The notes under the pieces are model-generated. The model was given only the letters and a program-made list of their open reading frames with translations. It ran no database searches and had not been told where the DNA came from. From an uncultured Pseudomonadota bacterium (lineage in GTDB: Bacteria; Lernaellota; Lernaellaia; Lernaellales; Lernaellaceae): a stretch of 9,509 nt of DNA. The stretch covers positions 1 through 9,509 of the forward strand of contig CALBTQ010000748.1 in the NCBI GenBank assembly GCA_937967875.1. The letters are read 5' to 3'. Made by a program: the position numbers and the translations under genes. Positions 1 to 6,137 of the stretch are shown here, piece by piece; the first letter of the stretch is position 1, and each line of letters starts with the position of its first letter.

Positions 1-1
1 T

Positions 2-196
2 GGCCCGTATCGCGGGTTCGTCGGCCGTTTTTACGAACTGACCGGCGGGCCGGTGTTTCTTAACACCAGTTTAAACGATAACGGCGAACCGATCGTCGAG
101 ACGCCGCTGGACGCATACCAATGCTTCGCCACGACCGCGCTCGACGCGCTGGCCATCGGCCCGCTGTTGGTGCGCAAGGCGGTGGCCGATGCCTAA
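2..196 (+). CDS. Carbamoyltransferase, C-terminal end (5' partial)
   Basis: This is the last 64 residues of a gene that begins left of the window. The frame is open from base 2 to the TAA at 194-196. The stretch FYELTGGPVFLNTSLNDNGE, followed by PIVETPLDAYQCF and a hydrophobic LDALAIGPLLV end, matches the end of the NodU/CmcH/TobZ carbamoyltransferase C-domain, typically LTGxPVLLNTSFNxxGEPIV..PxDA. In TobZ that domain is YrdC-like and makes carbamoyl-adenylate from carbamoyl phosphate and ATP. The stop overlaps the next start by 8 bases (189-196), so the two genes are almost certainly co-transcribed and probably translationally coupled. Whether the missing 5' part contains a Kae1-like N-domain (a full-length enzyme) or only the YrdC-like part cannot be told here. 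That matters because the next gene has an N-domain without a C-domain. Confidence 0.85.
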   Translation, partial: GPYRGFVGRFYELTGGPVFLNTSLNDNGEPIVETPLDAYQCFATTALDALAIGPLLVRKAVADA

Positions 197-2876
197 ACCC
201 TTGATCGTCATCGGCGCGGTGGTCAGCGATCACGACAGCAGCGTCGCCTTGCTGCGCGACGGCAAATTGGTCGCGGCGATCAACGAGGAACGGCTGTGCC
301 GCGTGCGCCGGGGCGATCCGCGCAACAGCGTGCGCCGCGCGCTCAACTACGTGCTGGCCGCGGCGGGCGTCACGTTGCACGACGTCGATCTGTTGGCCTG
401 CGACACCACGTACTATTATCCGCCCGCCGGCCATCCGCCGATCGCGGTGTTCCCCGATTTCCCGTACCCGGAAAAAATCATTCAGTTCGATCACCACCTC
501 GGCCACGTCGCCAGCGCGTTTCTGCCCAGTCCCTTCGACGAGGCGGCCGTACTGTCGGTCGACGCTTCCGGCGGCATCGCGCCGCTCACGCGCGACCGCA
601 GCCGGTGGGGCGTAATGGCGCACGAGGTCGCTTTTCGCGATCGCGGCTTTCTCGTCGCGCATCGTCATCCGACGGTCGAGGAACTGCTGCGCCAAGCGCC
701 CGACGCCGAGGCGCGCAACTATCCCGCCGAAAGCCTGAGCCTCGCGCATTGCGTGCGCGGCGAGGTGCTCGTCGAGGTCGAAAACCTGATGGCTTCCGGC
801 TCGCTCGGTTATTTTTATGCGCTGTGCGGCCATTTTCTCGGCATGGAAGAGGGCAGCTTCATGGGCCTGTCCAGCCACGGCGGTCCCAGCGAGTTCGTGG
901 AGATCTTCGAGGAAATCCTCCGTTTTGAAGACAACGGCCGTCTGGCGATCGACCCGGAGTGGCTGCTGTTCTGGTCGGGCGATCGCGTGCTGGACGATCC
1001 GGTGTCGTTCCGGCGCATGTCGCCGCGTTGGTTCGAGACCTTCGGCCGGCCGCGCGATCCGCACGGCGAGATCACGCAGCGTGATAAGGATTTCGCCTGG
1101 GCCGCGCAAAAGCGGCTTGAACTGGCGATGGTGCACGTCGGCCGCCATCTTTACGAAACCACGCAAAGCCCGAATTTGTGTATCGCCGGCGGCGTCGGTC
1201 TCAACAGCGTCGCCAACCAGGTGGTGCTGCGCGAAACGCCCTTCGAGAACATTTTCATTCAACCCGCCGCCAGCGACGACGGCCTGGCGCTGGGTTACGC
1301 ACTGTTTGCCGATTACGTGCTGGCCGAATTGCCGGCGCAAAAACGCTGGACGATGACCAGCGCCGCCACCGGGCGCGCGTACGACGAACGGGAGATCGTC
1401 GCGTTCTTCGACCATTTACAGCGCGGCGAACTGGCGTTGGAATACTATGCGGCGATTCCGTTCACCGAGGCGGTCGCGGCGATCTGGTCGGTCGACGGCG
1501 GGCCCGAGCAGCGCACGCCGCTGCATTACGACGAGGCCGCGCGCCGTTGGCGTTGCGTCTTGCCCGTGCCGGTGGGCGCGCGCGTCGAGTATCGCTTCGA
1601 GAGCGTCGGCGCGCCGATCGAAACCTATTGCTGGCGTCCCGCGCCCGAGCAGCCGCGTTGCGATGTGCGGGTTGCGCCGCCGCCGGAACAGCCGCCGGTC
1701 GATCCGTTCCGGAAATTCCTCGACGATCATCGCGACCTAGCCGGCATTCTCGACGGCGAGCGCGCGTTCGTCGGTCCCGAGCACGTGGTCATCGATCCGA
1801 CCAACCGTTGCAACAACAACTGCCTGCCTTGTTGGACGAAAAGTCCGCTGTTGGGCAACGCCGGGCCGGAACCTGAATGGCACCGGCAGCAGATGCCCAA
1901 CGACATGCTCTTGCGCTTGATCGATGAACTGGCCGCAATGGGCGCCAAGCGCATTCGCTTTACCGGCGGCGGCGAGCCGCTGTTGCATCCGGCGATCTAC
2001 GAAGCGGTCGAGGCGGTCAAACGCCACGGCATGATCTGCGCGCTGACCACCAATTTTTCGGCGATCGACGAGGCGGGCGTGCGGCGGCTGGCGGCGCTGG
2101 GCGTCGACGAACTGACCGTTTCGCTGTGGGCGGGCACGCCGACCACTTACAGCCGTGCGCATCCGAACAAAACCGAGGCGACCTTCGAACGCATCGAGGC
2201 ACACCTGCGTTTGTTCAATTCGCTCAAACCGCCGACCAGCGAGGTCATTCTGGCCAACGTGCTGTTTGCGATGAACTTCATGGAAACGCGCGAGATGCTC
2301 GACTTCGCGCTGCGCGTGGGCGCGGACGGCATGTACTATACGCTGGTCGATTCGGTGCACATCCGCCTGGATAGTCTACTGATCACGCCGCCGCACTTGA
2401 CGATCATGCGCGATCACCTCCAGCAGGTCGGCGAACGCGTCGAAGGCCTGCACGGGCAGGGACGCGCCTTCCGCATCGACAACTGGGACGGTTTTTTGCG
2501 GCGGCTGGATTCGGTCGGCTTCGCGCGCGGCGATTACGACATCGAAGCGGTCGAGGCGATCCCCTGCTACATGGGTTGGCATTTCATCCGGGTGCTGCCC
2601 GACGGCGACATCGCGCCGTGCTGTCGCGGTGTGGACAAGCCGATGGGCAACCTGCACCGCGCGTCGTTCCGCGAAATCTGGGACAGCGACACGTACCGCG
2701 AATTTCGCCGGCTGGCGCTCAACGAGTCAAAGCGGCACCCGTACTTCCGGCCGATCGCCTGCCACCGCACCTGCGACAACCTGATGCACAACGAGATGAT
2801 GCACGCGCGCCTGGCGCGGCTCACCGACGCCGAACGCAAGCAACTGCTGCGCTACGTCGTCGGTAAAAAAGTCTGA
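189..2876 (+). CDS. Carbamoyltransferase N-domain fused to radical SAM/SPASM domain
   Basis: This 895-residue protein has two enzymatic halves. Residues about 3-375 are the Kae1-like domain of O-carbamoyltransferases. It shows DHHLGHVASAF with the HxxxH metal ligands H102 and H106, the glycine-rich GSFMGLSSHGG at about 222-232, GGVGLN at 334-339, and SDDGLALG with the likely aspartate ligand D363/D364. The usual YrdC-like C-domain is absent. Residues about 415-500 form a short beta-rich, Pro-rich linker with a look of a carbohydrate-binding or Ig-like fold (guess only). Residues about 530-880 are radical SAM: the CX3CX2C cluster motif at C541, C545 and C548, GGGEP at 593-597, and a reduced SPASM-like tail with C793, C811, C812, C858 and C862. 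Expected chemistry is carbamoyl transfer plus SAM-radical modification of an unknown substrate in the cytoplasm. The ATG at 189 lies inside the end of the upstream carbamoyltransferase gene, with only a weak AAGGCGG in front, consistent with coupling. The gene ends 3 bases from a convergent radical SAM gene. The frame is open throughout both halves and codon use is alike, so an assembly chimera is unlikely. Confidence 0.92.
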   Translation: MPKPLIVIGAVVSDHDSSVALLRDGKLVAAINEERLCRVRRGDPRNSVRRALNYVLAAAGVTLHDVDLLACDTTYYYPPAGHPPIAVFPDFPYPEKIIQFDHHLGHVASAFLPSPFDEAAVLSVDASGGIAPLTRDRSRWGVMAHEVAFRDRGFLVAHRHPTVEELLRQAPDAEARNYPAESLSLAHCVRGEVLVEVENLMASGSLGYFYALCGHFLGMEEGSFMGLSSHGGPSEFVEIFEEILRFEDNGRLAIDPEWLLFWSGDRVLDDPVSFRRMSPRWFETFGRPRDPHGEITQRDKDFAWAAQKRLELAMVHVGRHLYETTQSPNLCIAGGVGLNSVANQVVLRETPFENIFIQPAASDDGLALGYALFADYVLAELPAQKRWTMTSAATGRAYDEREIVAFFDHLQRGELALEYYAAIPFTEAVAAIWSVDGGPEQRTPLHYDEAARRWRCVLPVPVGARVEYRFESVGAPIETYCWRPAPEQPRCDVRVAPPPEQPPVDPFRKFLDDHRDLAGILDGERAFVGPEHVVIDPTNRCNNNCLPCWTKSPLLGNAGPEPEWHRQQMPNDMLLRLIDELAAMGAKRIRFTGGGEPLLHPAIYEAVEAVKRHGMICALTTNFSAIDEAGVRRLAALGVDELTVSLWAGTPTTYSRAHPNKTEATFERIEAHLRLFNSLKPPTSEVILANVLFAMNFMETREMLDFALRVGADGMYYTLVDSVHIRLDSLLITPPHLTIMRDHLQQVGERVEGLHGQGRAFRIDNWDGFLRRLDSVGFARGDYDIEAVEAIPCYMGWHFIRVLPDGDIAPCCRGVDKPMGNLHRASFREIWDSDTYREFRRLALNESKRHPYFRPIACHRTCDNLMHNEMMHARLARLTDAERKQLLRYVVGKKV

Positions 2877-2879
2877 CCT

Positions 2880-4058
2880 TTATTTCTTTTTCTGTTGATA
2901 ATCGCGAACGAAGCGGCAGTCGGGGTCCGGCGCGGATGCATCGCCGGTCACGTGCTCGGCCACCACGTGGCAGCCGCCATGGCAGAGCTTAAGGTAATCG
3001 CACGAGCGGCACGGTTCGGGCGCTTGCTCGTTCCACTGGCGGAAGACGCGGAAAACATCGTCGTCGCTCCACCACCGGCTTACCGTGGAAGCATCGCGCT
3101 TTTCGCCGCGCGCGAAACTGCACGGCGCGGGCACGCCGTCGGGCGCGACCGACATCAGCATGTTGCCGCCCAGGCAGCCGGTGACGCCCAGCAAGTCGAG
3201 CTTTTGCGGATCGGGGCGGTGCATGTAGATCATCGGCGCGAGCGAGCAATCGGCCAACAGGCGCACCTTGTGCTTTTTCATCAGCATCAGCAGGCGCGGG
3301 TACAGGTTGTCGAGTTGTTCGTGCGTCGGCTTCATCTCGTCGTAGTGTTCGCGCGCGCGCCCGGCCGGTTTGAAGCGCAACAACTCGATCTGCTTGACCT
3401 TGCGCTGCGCGGCGTAGGCGATCAGGTCGTCGAGCCCGTCGGCGCTCTGGCGGCAGACAACCGTGTTGAGCCCGACGTTGCAACCCGCTTTTTGCAGCAG
3501 TTGCACGGCGCGGTCGGCTTCGGCGAAACGGTCGTAACCGCGCACGGCCCGGTACACGTCGCCGATGCCGTCGATGGACACGTGTACCGCCGAAAAAATC
3601 CGGCAGCGCTTGGCGACGGCGGGCGTCAGATCGAAGCCGTTGGTCGTCAAACTCGGCAACATGCCGTGCGAGTGCGCGTACTCGGCGAGCTCGAAAAAGC
3701 CCTTCAGGCCGAGACTTTCGCCGCCGCCCAGGGCGAGATGAAACACGCGCATGTCGGCCAGCGCGTCGATGATCTCCCGCAGTTTCGCCGGCGACAGTTC
3801 GTCTTCCGGTTTGATGGTCGGGCCGTCCGCATCGGTGTAACAGGCGCGACAGCCCGCGCCGCAACGGTTGGTCGGTTGCAGGTGCACTTCGGTCGGCGCG
3901 CTGAGTAAATCGGTTTCGTGTGACCACAACTCGCTGTCGGCGTAGCCGAGCGAACGCATGTAATCGCGATCGACCCAGACCAACGCCTGCGGACGTTCGA
4001 TCTGAAGAATGCCGCCGAAGGATTCGTAACGATAACGGTGGGGCCTGGCCGGTTTCAG
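2880..4058 (-). CDS. Radical SAM/SPASM peptide-maturase-like protein (probable CTG start)
   Basis: Numbered from the CTG at 4058, the protein is 392 residues. The radical SAM cluster motif CX3CX2C is C66, C70, C73 (NRCGAGCRACYT) and GGGES is at 111-115. The C-terminus carries a full seven-cysteine SPASM pattern: C295, C313, then CX2CX5CX3C at C350, C353, C359, C363, and C381. This predicts two auxiliary 4Fe-4S clusters, as in PqqE- and AlbA-type peptide maturases. Start choice: a TTG at 3983 (367 residues) and an ATG at 3959 are in frame but lack a good ribosome site. The open frame continues upstream through YRYESFGGILQIERPQALVW, which looks like genuine N-terminal sequence of such maturases. 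No ATG, GTG or TTG exists in frame above 3983 before the preceding gene. The CTG at 4058 overlaps the TGA of the 58-residue gene (CTGA) and has AGGAA eight bases upstream. Last gene of a three-gene operon. The substrate is unproven; the adjacent peptide is the first candidate. Confidence 0.9.
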   Translation of the reverse strand: MKPARPHRYRYESFGGILQIERPQALVWVDRDYMRSLGYADSELWSHETDLLSAPTEVHLQPTNRCGAGCRACYTDADGPTIKPEDELSPAKLREIIDALADMRVFHLALGGGESLGLKGFFELAEYAHSHGMLPSLTTNGFDLTPAVAKRCRIFSAVHVSIDGIGDVYRAVRGYDRFAEADRAVQLLQKAGCNVGLNTVVCRQSADGLDDLIAYAAQRKVKQIELLRFKPAGRAREHYDEMKPTHEQLDNLYPRLLMLMKKHKVRLLADCSLAPMIYMHRPDPQKLDLLGVTGCLGGNMLMSVAPDGVPAPCSFARGEKRDASTVSRWWSDDDVFRVFRQWNEQAPEPCRSCDYLKLCHGGCHVVAEHVTGDASAPDPDCRFVRDYQQKKK

Positions 4059-4231
4059 TTTTTCGGTTCCTGTTTGTTGCGCCGCAGCAGACGCACCAGG
4101 GCGCTGATCGCCACGGTCAGCATGCTGATCGCCGCCGTGCCGTAAATGATCGCCTGCAGGTCGGCCCCGATCGACGAGGAGTTCGGGTTGACCCCCATGC
4201 GGATGCGCAGAATCTTGCCGCGTTTCTTCAT
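4055..4231 (-). CDS. 58-residue basic peptide with one hydrophobic segment; candidate radical SAM substrate
   Basis: The gene is not assigned to a family I can name. The peptide begins MKKRGKILRIRMGVNPNSSS, strongly basic, then a polar NPNSSSIG turn (15-22), a hydrophobic stretch at about 27-46 that could be a membrane helix, and a basic polar tail (LLRRNKQEPKN). It has no cysteine and no signal peptidase site. Start: the ATG at 4231 is preceded by GAGGTG at good distance. A GTG at 4237 would add two residues but falls inside that ribosome site. It starts 18 bases after the stop of the TPR-like gene, and its TGA overlaps the presumed CTG start of the SPASM maturase. Tight coupling to a maturase is typical of RiPP precursors, but a small membrane subunit acting with the upstream membrane protein is equally possible. 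That it is a real gene rests on its ribosome site, spacing and coupling. Confidence 0.7.
   Translation of the reverse strand: MKKRGKILRIRMGVNPNSSSIGADLQAIIYGTAAISMLTVAISALVRLLRRNKQEPKN
4067..4072 (-). promoter_or_regulatory. Ribosome binding site for the CTG-started maturase
   Basis: On the minus strand this reads CAGGAA. The AGGAA core is separated by eight bases (CCGAAAAA) from the CTG at 4058-4056. It lies within the end of the small peptide gene and supports initiation at the CTGA overlap rather than at the TTG at 3983. Confidence 0.45.
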
Positions 4232-4234
4232 GTT

Positions 4235-4240
4235 CACCTC
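4235..4240 (-). promoter_or_regulatory. Ribosome binding site of the 58-residue gene
   Basis: The minus strand reads GAGGTG, three bases (AAC) before the ATG at 4231, within the spacer after the TPR-like gene. It decides in favour of the ATG over the GTG at 4237, which is part of this site. Confidence 0.6.
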
Positions 4241-4249
4241 ACTCCCCGA

Positions 4250-5380
4250 CTATATATTGAAAGTCGCCTTGAGGGAATCGAGTAACACATTGAGCAAATC
4301 GGTCAGGTAGAAAATCGCGTACGTCAGCGCCAGCCCGACCAGCGCGCTGAAGGCGGAAAAGCGCTTCGCGTTGATCGTGCCGGGTTGCCGCGAGTAAATG
4401 TGCGCGGTGTTGCCCAGCAGCATCAGCGTTGCGCCGACCATCAGCCACAACAGGCTTTCGCGCATGTCCAGTGAACGATCCCAGACGTAGATCACGCCGC
4501 CGGCCAGCGGCGCGAGCAGCGCCAGCAGTTCCGGCCACACGCGCAACAACGTGCGCGCTTGGAAATCGCGCCAGGGCGTATATGCGGCGACACGAATGAT
4601 CCACCAGGCGACCAGGAAAAGCGTCAGCCAGAAGGTGATCCACAACGCCATGAATTGGTAGGTGATGCCCACGTAATAGTCGCTGATTTTTTTCGCGTCC
4701 TTGTAGCCCTTCATCGTCGCCAACGCCCGGAACGCGTCGGCCGCCCGTTGAAATTGGCGCAGCTCGATGAACGCGTTGCCCAGCCCCACCTGCGCCAGAA
4801 AGCCGTACCGCCCGTCGGGAAAACGCTTGACCACGTCGCGGTAATAGGGCAGCGCCTCTTCGTTGACGTCCAGACGCGCGTATTCCTCGGCAATCCAGTA
4901 CCCGACGCGATCGGCCAGACGAAAATCGGGATACTGTTTGTAAAGATCCTTCATGCGCTTGAGCGCTTCGTCGCTGCCGATTTGCGCATATTGCCGCAGC
5001 ACCTGCGTGTAGAGAAAATAGGGTTTGTCGCCCGTTTCACGACCGCGCGCCAGCCGCCGCAGCGCGCCCTTGGCCCGCATGGCATTGCGCGAATCGGGAA
5101 AACGTTCGATGACCTGCTCGTACATTTCCTGCGCGAGATTGTATTCGCCCAGATAGCGCTCGGCGACTTCGCCCGCCTGAAACAGCGCGTCGTCGGCCAG
5201 CTTGTCGTCCGGATGATTCTCGGCGAGGCTGCGCAGCTTGTCGAAGGCCTGCCGCGCTTTCGTGGCGTCGCCCGAACGCGCGTCGCGCATCGCCTGGCTG
5301 TACTGCGACAACAGGCTTTGCGCCGCCGCCGTCATCGGCAACAAGAGGAGCAGAAGTAAAAATGCGCGCCACGTTTTCAT
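4250..5380 (-). CDS. Secreted TPR-like repeat protein with four C-terminal membrane helices
   Basis: This 376-residue protein opens with a signal peptide: MKTWRA, a run of leucines, then a likely cleavage near TAAAQ (residues 17-21). Residues about 25-235 are alpha-helical TPR/YbgF-like repeats, with recurring patterns such as DDALFQAGEVAERY, QEMYEQVIERFPDS, DLYKQYPDFRLAD and YYRDVVKRFPDGRYGF. From about 242 come four hydrophobic segments (242-265, 279-300, 308-329, 341-366). The likely topology is periplasmic TPR domain then a membrane anchor. That is unusual, because BamD- and CpoB-type TPR proteins normally lack a polytopic tail. It could be a scaffold for an envelope complex. It heads the operon with the 58-residue peptide and the SPASM maturase. 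The ATG at 5380 has no convincing Shine-Dalgarno, compatible with a leaderless or near-leaderless transcript. I do not recognise a specific family for the membrane part. Confidence 0.88.
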   Translation of the reverse strand: MKTWRAFLLLLLLLPMTAAAQSLLSQYSQAMRDARSGDATKARQAFDKLRSLAENHPDDKLADDALFQAGEVAERYLGEYNLAQEMYEQVIERFPDSRNAMRAKGALRRLARGRETGDKPYFLYTQVLRQYAQIGSDEALKRMKDLYKQYPDFRLADRVGYWIAEEYARLDVNEEALPYYRDVVKRFPDGRYGFLAQVGLGNAFIELRQFQRAADAFRALATMKGYKDAKKISDYYVGITYQFMALWITFWLTLFLVAWWIIRVAAYTPWRDFQARTLLRVWPELLALLAPLAGGVIYVWDRSLDMRESLLWLMVGATLMLLGNTAHIYSRQPGTINAKRFSAFSALVGLALTYAIFYLTDLLNVLLDSLKATFNI

Positions 5381-5388
5381 CGGCGTCG

Positions 5389-5417
5389 AGCGTAGAGCAC
5401 CGGCGCAGGGCGGTCAA
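5389..5417 (-). promoter_or_regulatory. Possible sigma70-like promoter of the TPR–peptide–maturase operon
   Basis: On the minus strand, TTGACC (5417-5412, 5 of 6 to consensus) is followed after 17 bases by TACGCT (5394-5389, 3 of 6). Transcription would start only a few bases before the ATG at 5380, giving an almost leaderless mRNA, which agrees with the missing Shine-Dalgarno there. The -10 is weak and the region is GC-rich, so this is only a candidate. Confidence 0.3.
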
Positions 5418-5461
5418 GCTGCGCGGTTGATTTTCCGTCGCGATCTGTCGAGGATAAGCGC

Positions 5462-6124
5462 ATGTCCACGCCACGATATCCATTGCGCGAAGCTTTGACC
5501 GCCTGCTTGCTGATGATCGCGTTGATCGCCGCGCTCAGCGCGTGGAGTGCAGCCGCGCCCGGCGGGCAAACGATCGCCGGGACGATTCTGCCGTTGGCGT
5601 TTTTCTGGCTGCCGATCGGCGTGATGTTTGTGCGCGGTCGCGACTTCGCCGCGTATGGCCTGACCCTCCGCGACTGGCCGCGCGGTTTGCGCTGGGCGTT
5701 GCTGAGCGCGCTGATCGTCTTGCCGCTGTACGCCGTCGGGCATGTCCTATGGCAGAAACATGTCGGCCATACGCCGCACCTGCATCTGGGACGCGCGTTG
5801 ATCGCCGTGTTCTTCCGGCATCTGCTGGTGGTCGCGCTGCCCGAAGAACTGTTCTTTCGCGGTTACGTGCAAACCCTGCTGGGTCAACGCCTGCGTCGCC
5901 CGGCGCCGCAATGGCTCGGTGAACGATGGCCGGCGATTTTGCTGACCGCGCTGCTCTTTGCGCTGGCCCATTTGGCGGTCGACTGGCAGCCGGCGCGCCT
6001 GGCCGTGTTTTTCCCCGCGCTCCTGTTCGGTTGGCTGCGCGAGCGCTCCGGATCGCTGGCGGCTCCCGTGCTGCTGCACACCTTGGCCAACGTGACCGTG
6101 TTCATTTTCGCGGGTAGCGTGTAG
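5462..6124 (+). CDS. CPBP-family (Abi/Rce1-like) intramembrane protease
   Basis: This 220-residue polytopic membrane protein has all the catalytic motifs of the CPBP (CAAX protease/bacteriocin-processing) glutamic intramembrane protease family: EExxxR at E128, E129, R133 (LPEELFFRGY), FxxxH at F166-H170, and HxxxN at H206-N210. Hydrophobic segments lie at about 10-31, 38-57, 77-97, 112-127, 157-172, 178-190 and 200-217. The ATG at 5462 has a good GAGGA eight bases upstream. It is divergent from the TPR–peptide–maturase operon across an 81-base gap, so the two could share regulation. Family members cleave prenylated proteins, process bacteriocins, confer self-immunity or act as sorting proteases in some Gram-negative systems. 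Its substrate here is unknown; cleavage of the neighbouring 58-residue peptide is speculation. Confidence 0.93.
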   Translation: MSTPRYPLREALTACLLMIALIAALSAWSAAAPGGQTIAGTILPLAFFWLPIGVMFVRGRDFAAYGLTLRDWPRGLRWALLSALIVLPLYAVGHVLWQKHVGHTPHLHLGRALIAVFFRHLLVVALPEELFFRGYVQTLLGQRLRRPAPQWLGERWPAILLTALLFALAHLAVDWQPARLAVFFPALLFGWLRERSGSLAAPVLLHTLANVTVFIFAGSV

Positions 6125-6137
6125 GCGGTTTAACCGC
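6125..6137. repeat. 13-base palindrome at the convergent gene ends
   Basis: GCGGTT-T-AACCGC is a perfect inverted repeat in the 5-base gap between the convergent stops (TAG at 6122-6124 and TAA at 6132-6130), and it includes the latter stop. It could form a 5-base-pair hairpin as RNA. With no T-run on either side it is a poor intrinsic terminator; it may help end either transcript or be chance. Confidence 0.35.

Noticed and set aside
60..1415. A 451-residue minus-strand open frame opposite the fusion gene.
   Set aside because: It is Arg/His/Ala-rich shadow coding typical of GC-rich DNA, opposite a clear carbamoyltransferase domain, with no recognisable motif.
2..2876. A frameshift splitting one carbamoyltransferase gene at 189-196.
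   Set aside because: The upstream piece is a C-terminal end and the downstream piece starts with an N-terminal domain, so the order is that of two tandem genes, not one broken gene.
2863..2893. A and T runs around the convergent stops as an intrinsic terminator.
   Set aside because: Only weak A-T pairing is possible and there is no GC stem before the T-run.
5462..6124. Assignment of the CPBP protein to a sorting-protease (myxosortase-like) subfamily.
   Set aside because: The catalytic motifs are shared across CPBP proteins, and no protein with a matching C-terminal sorting signal is visible in the window.
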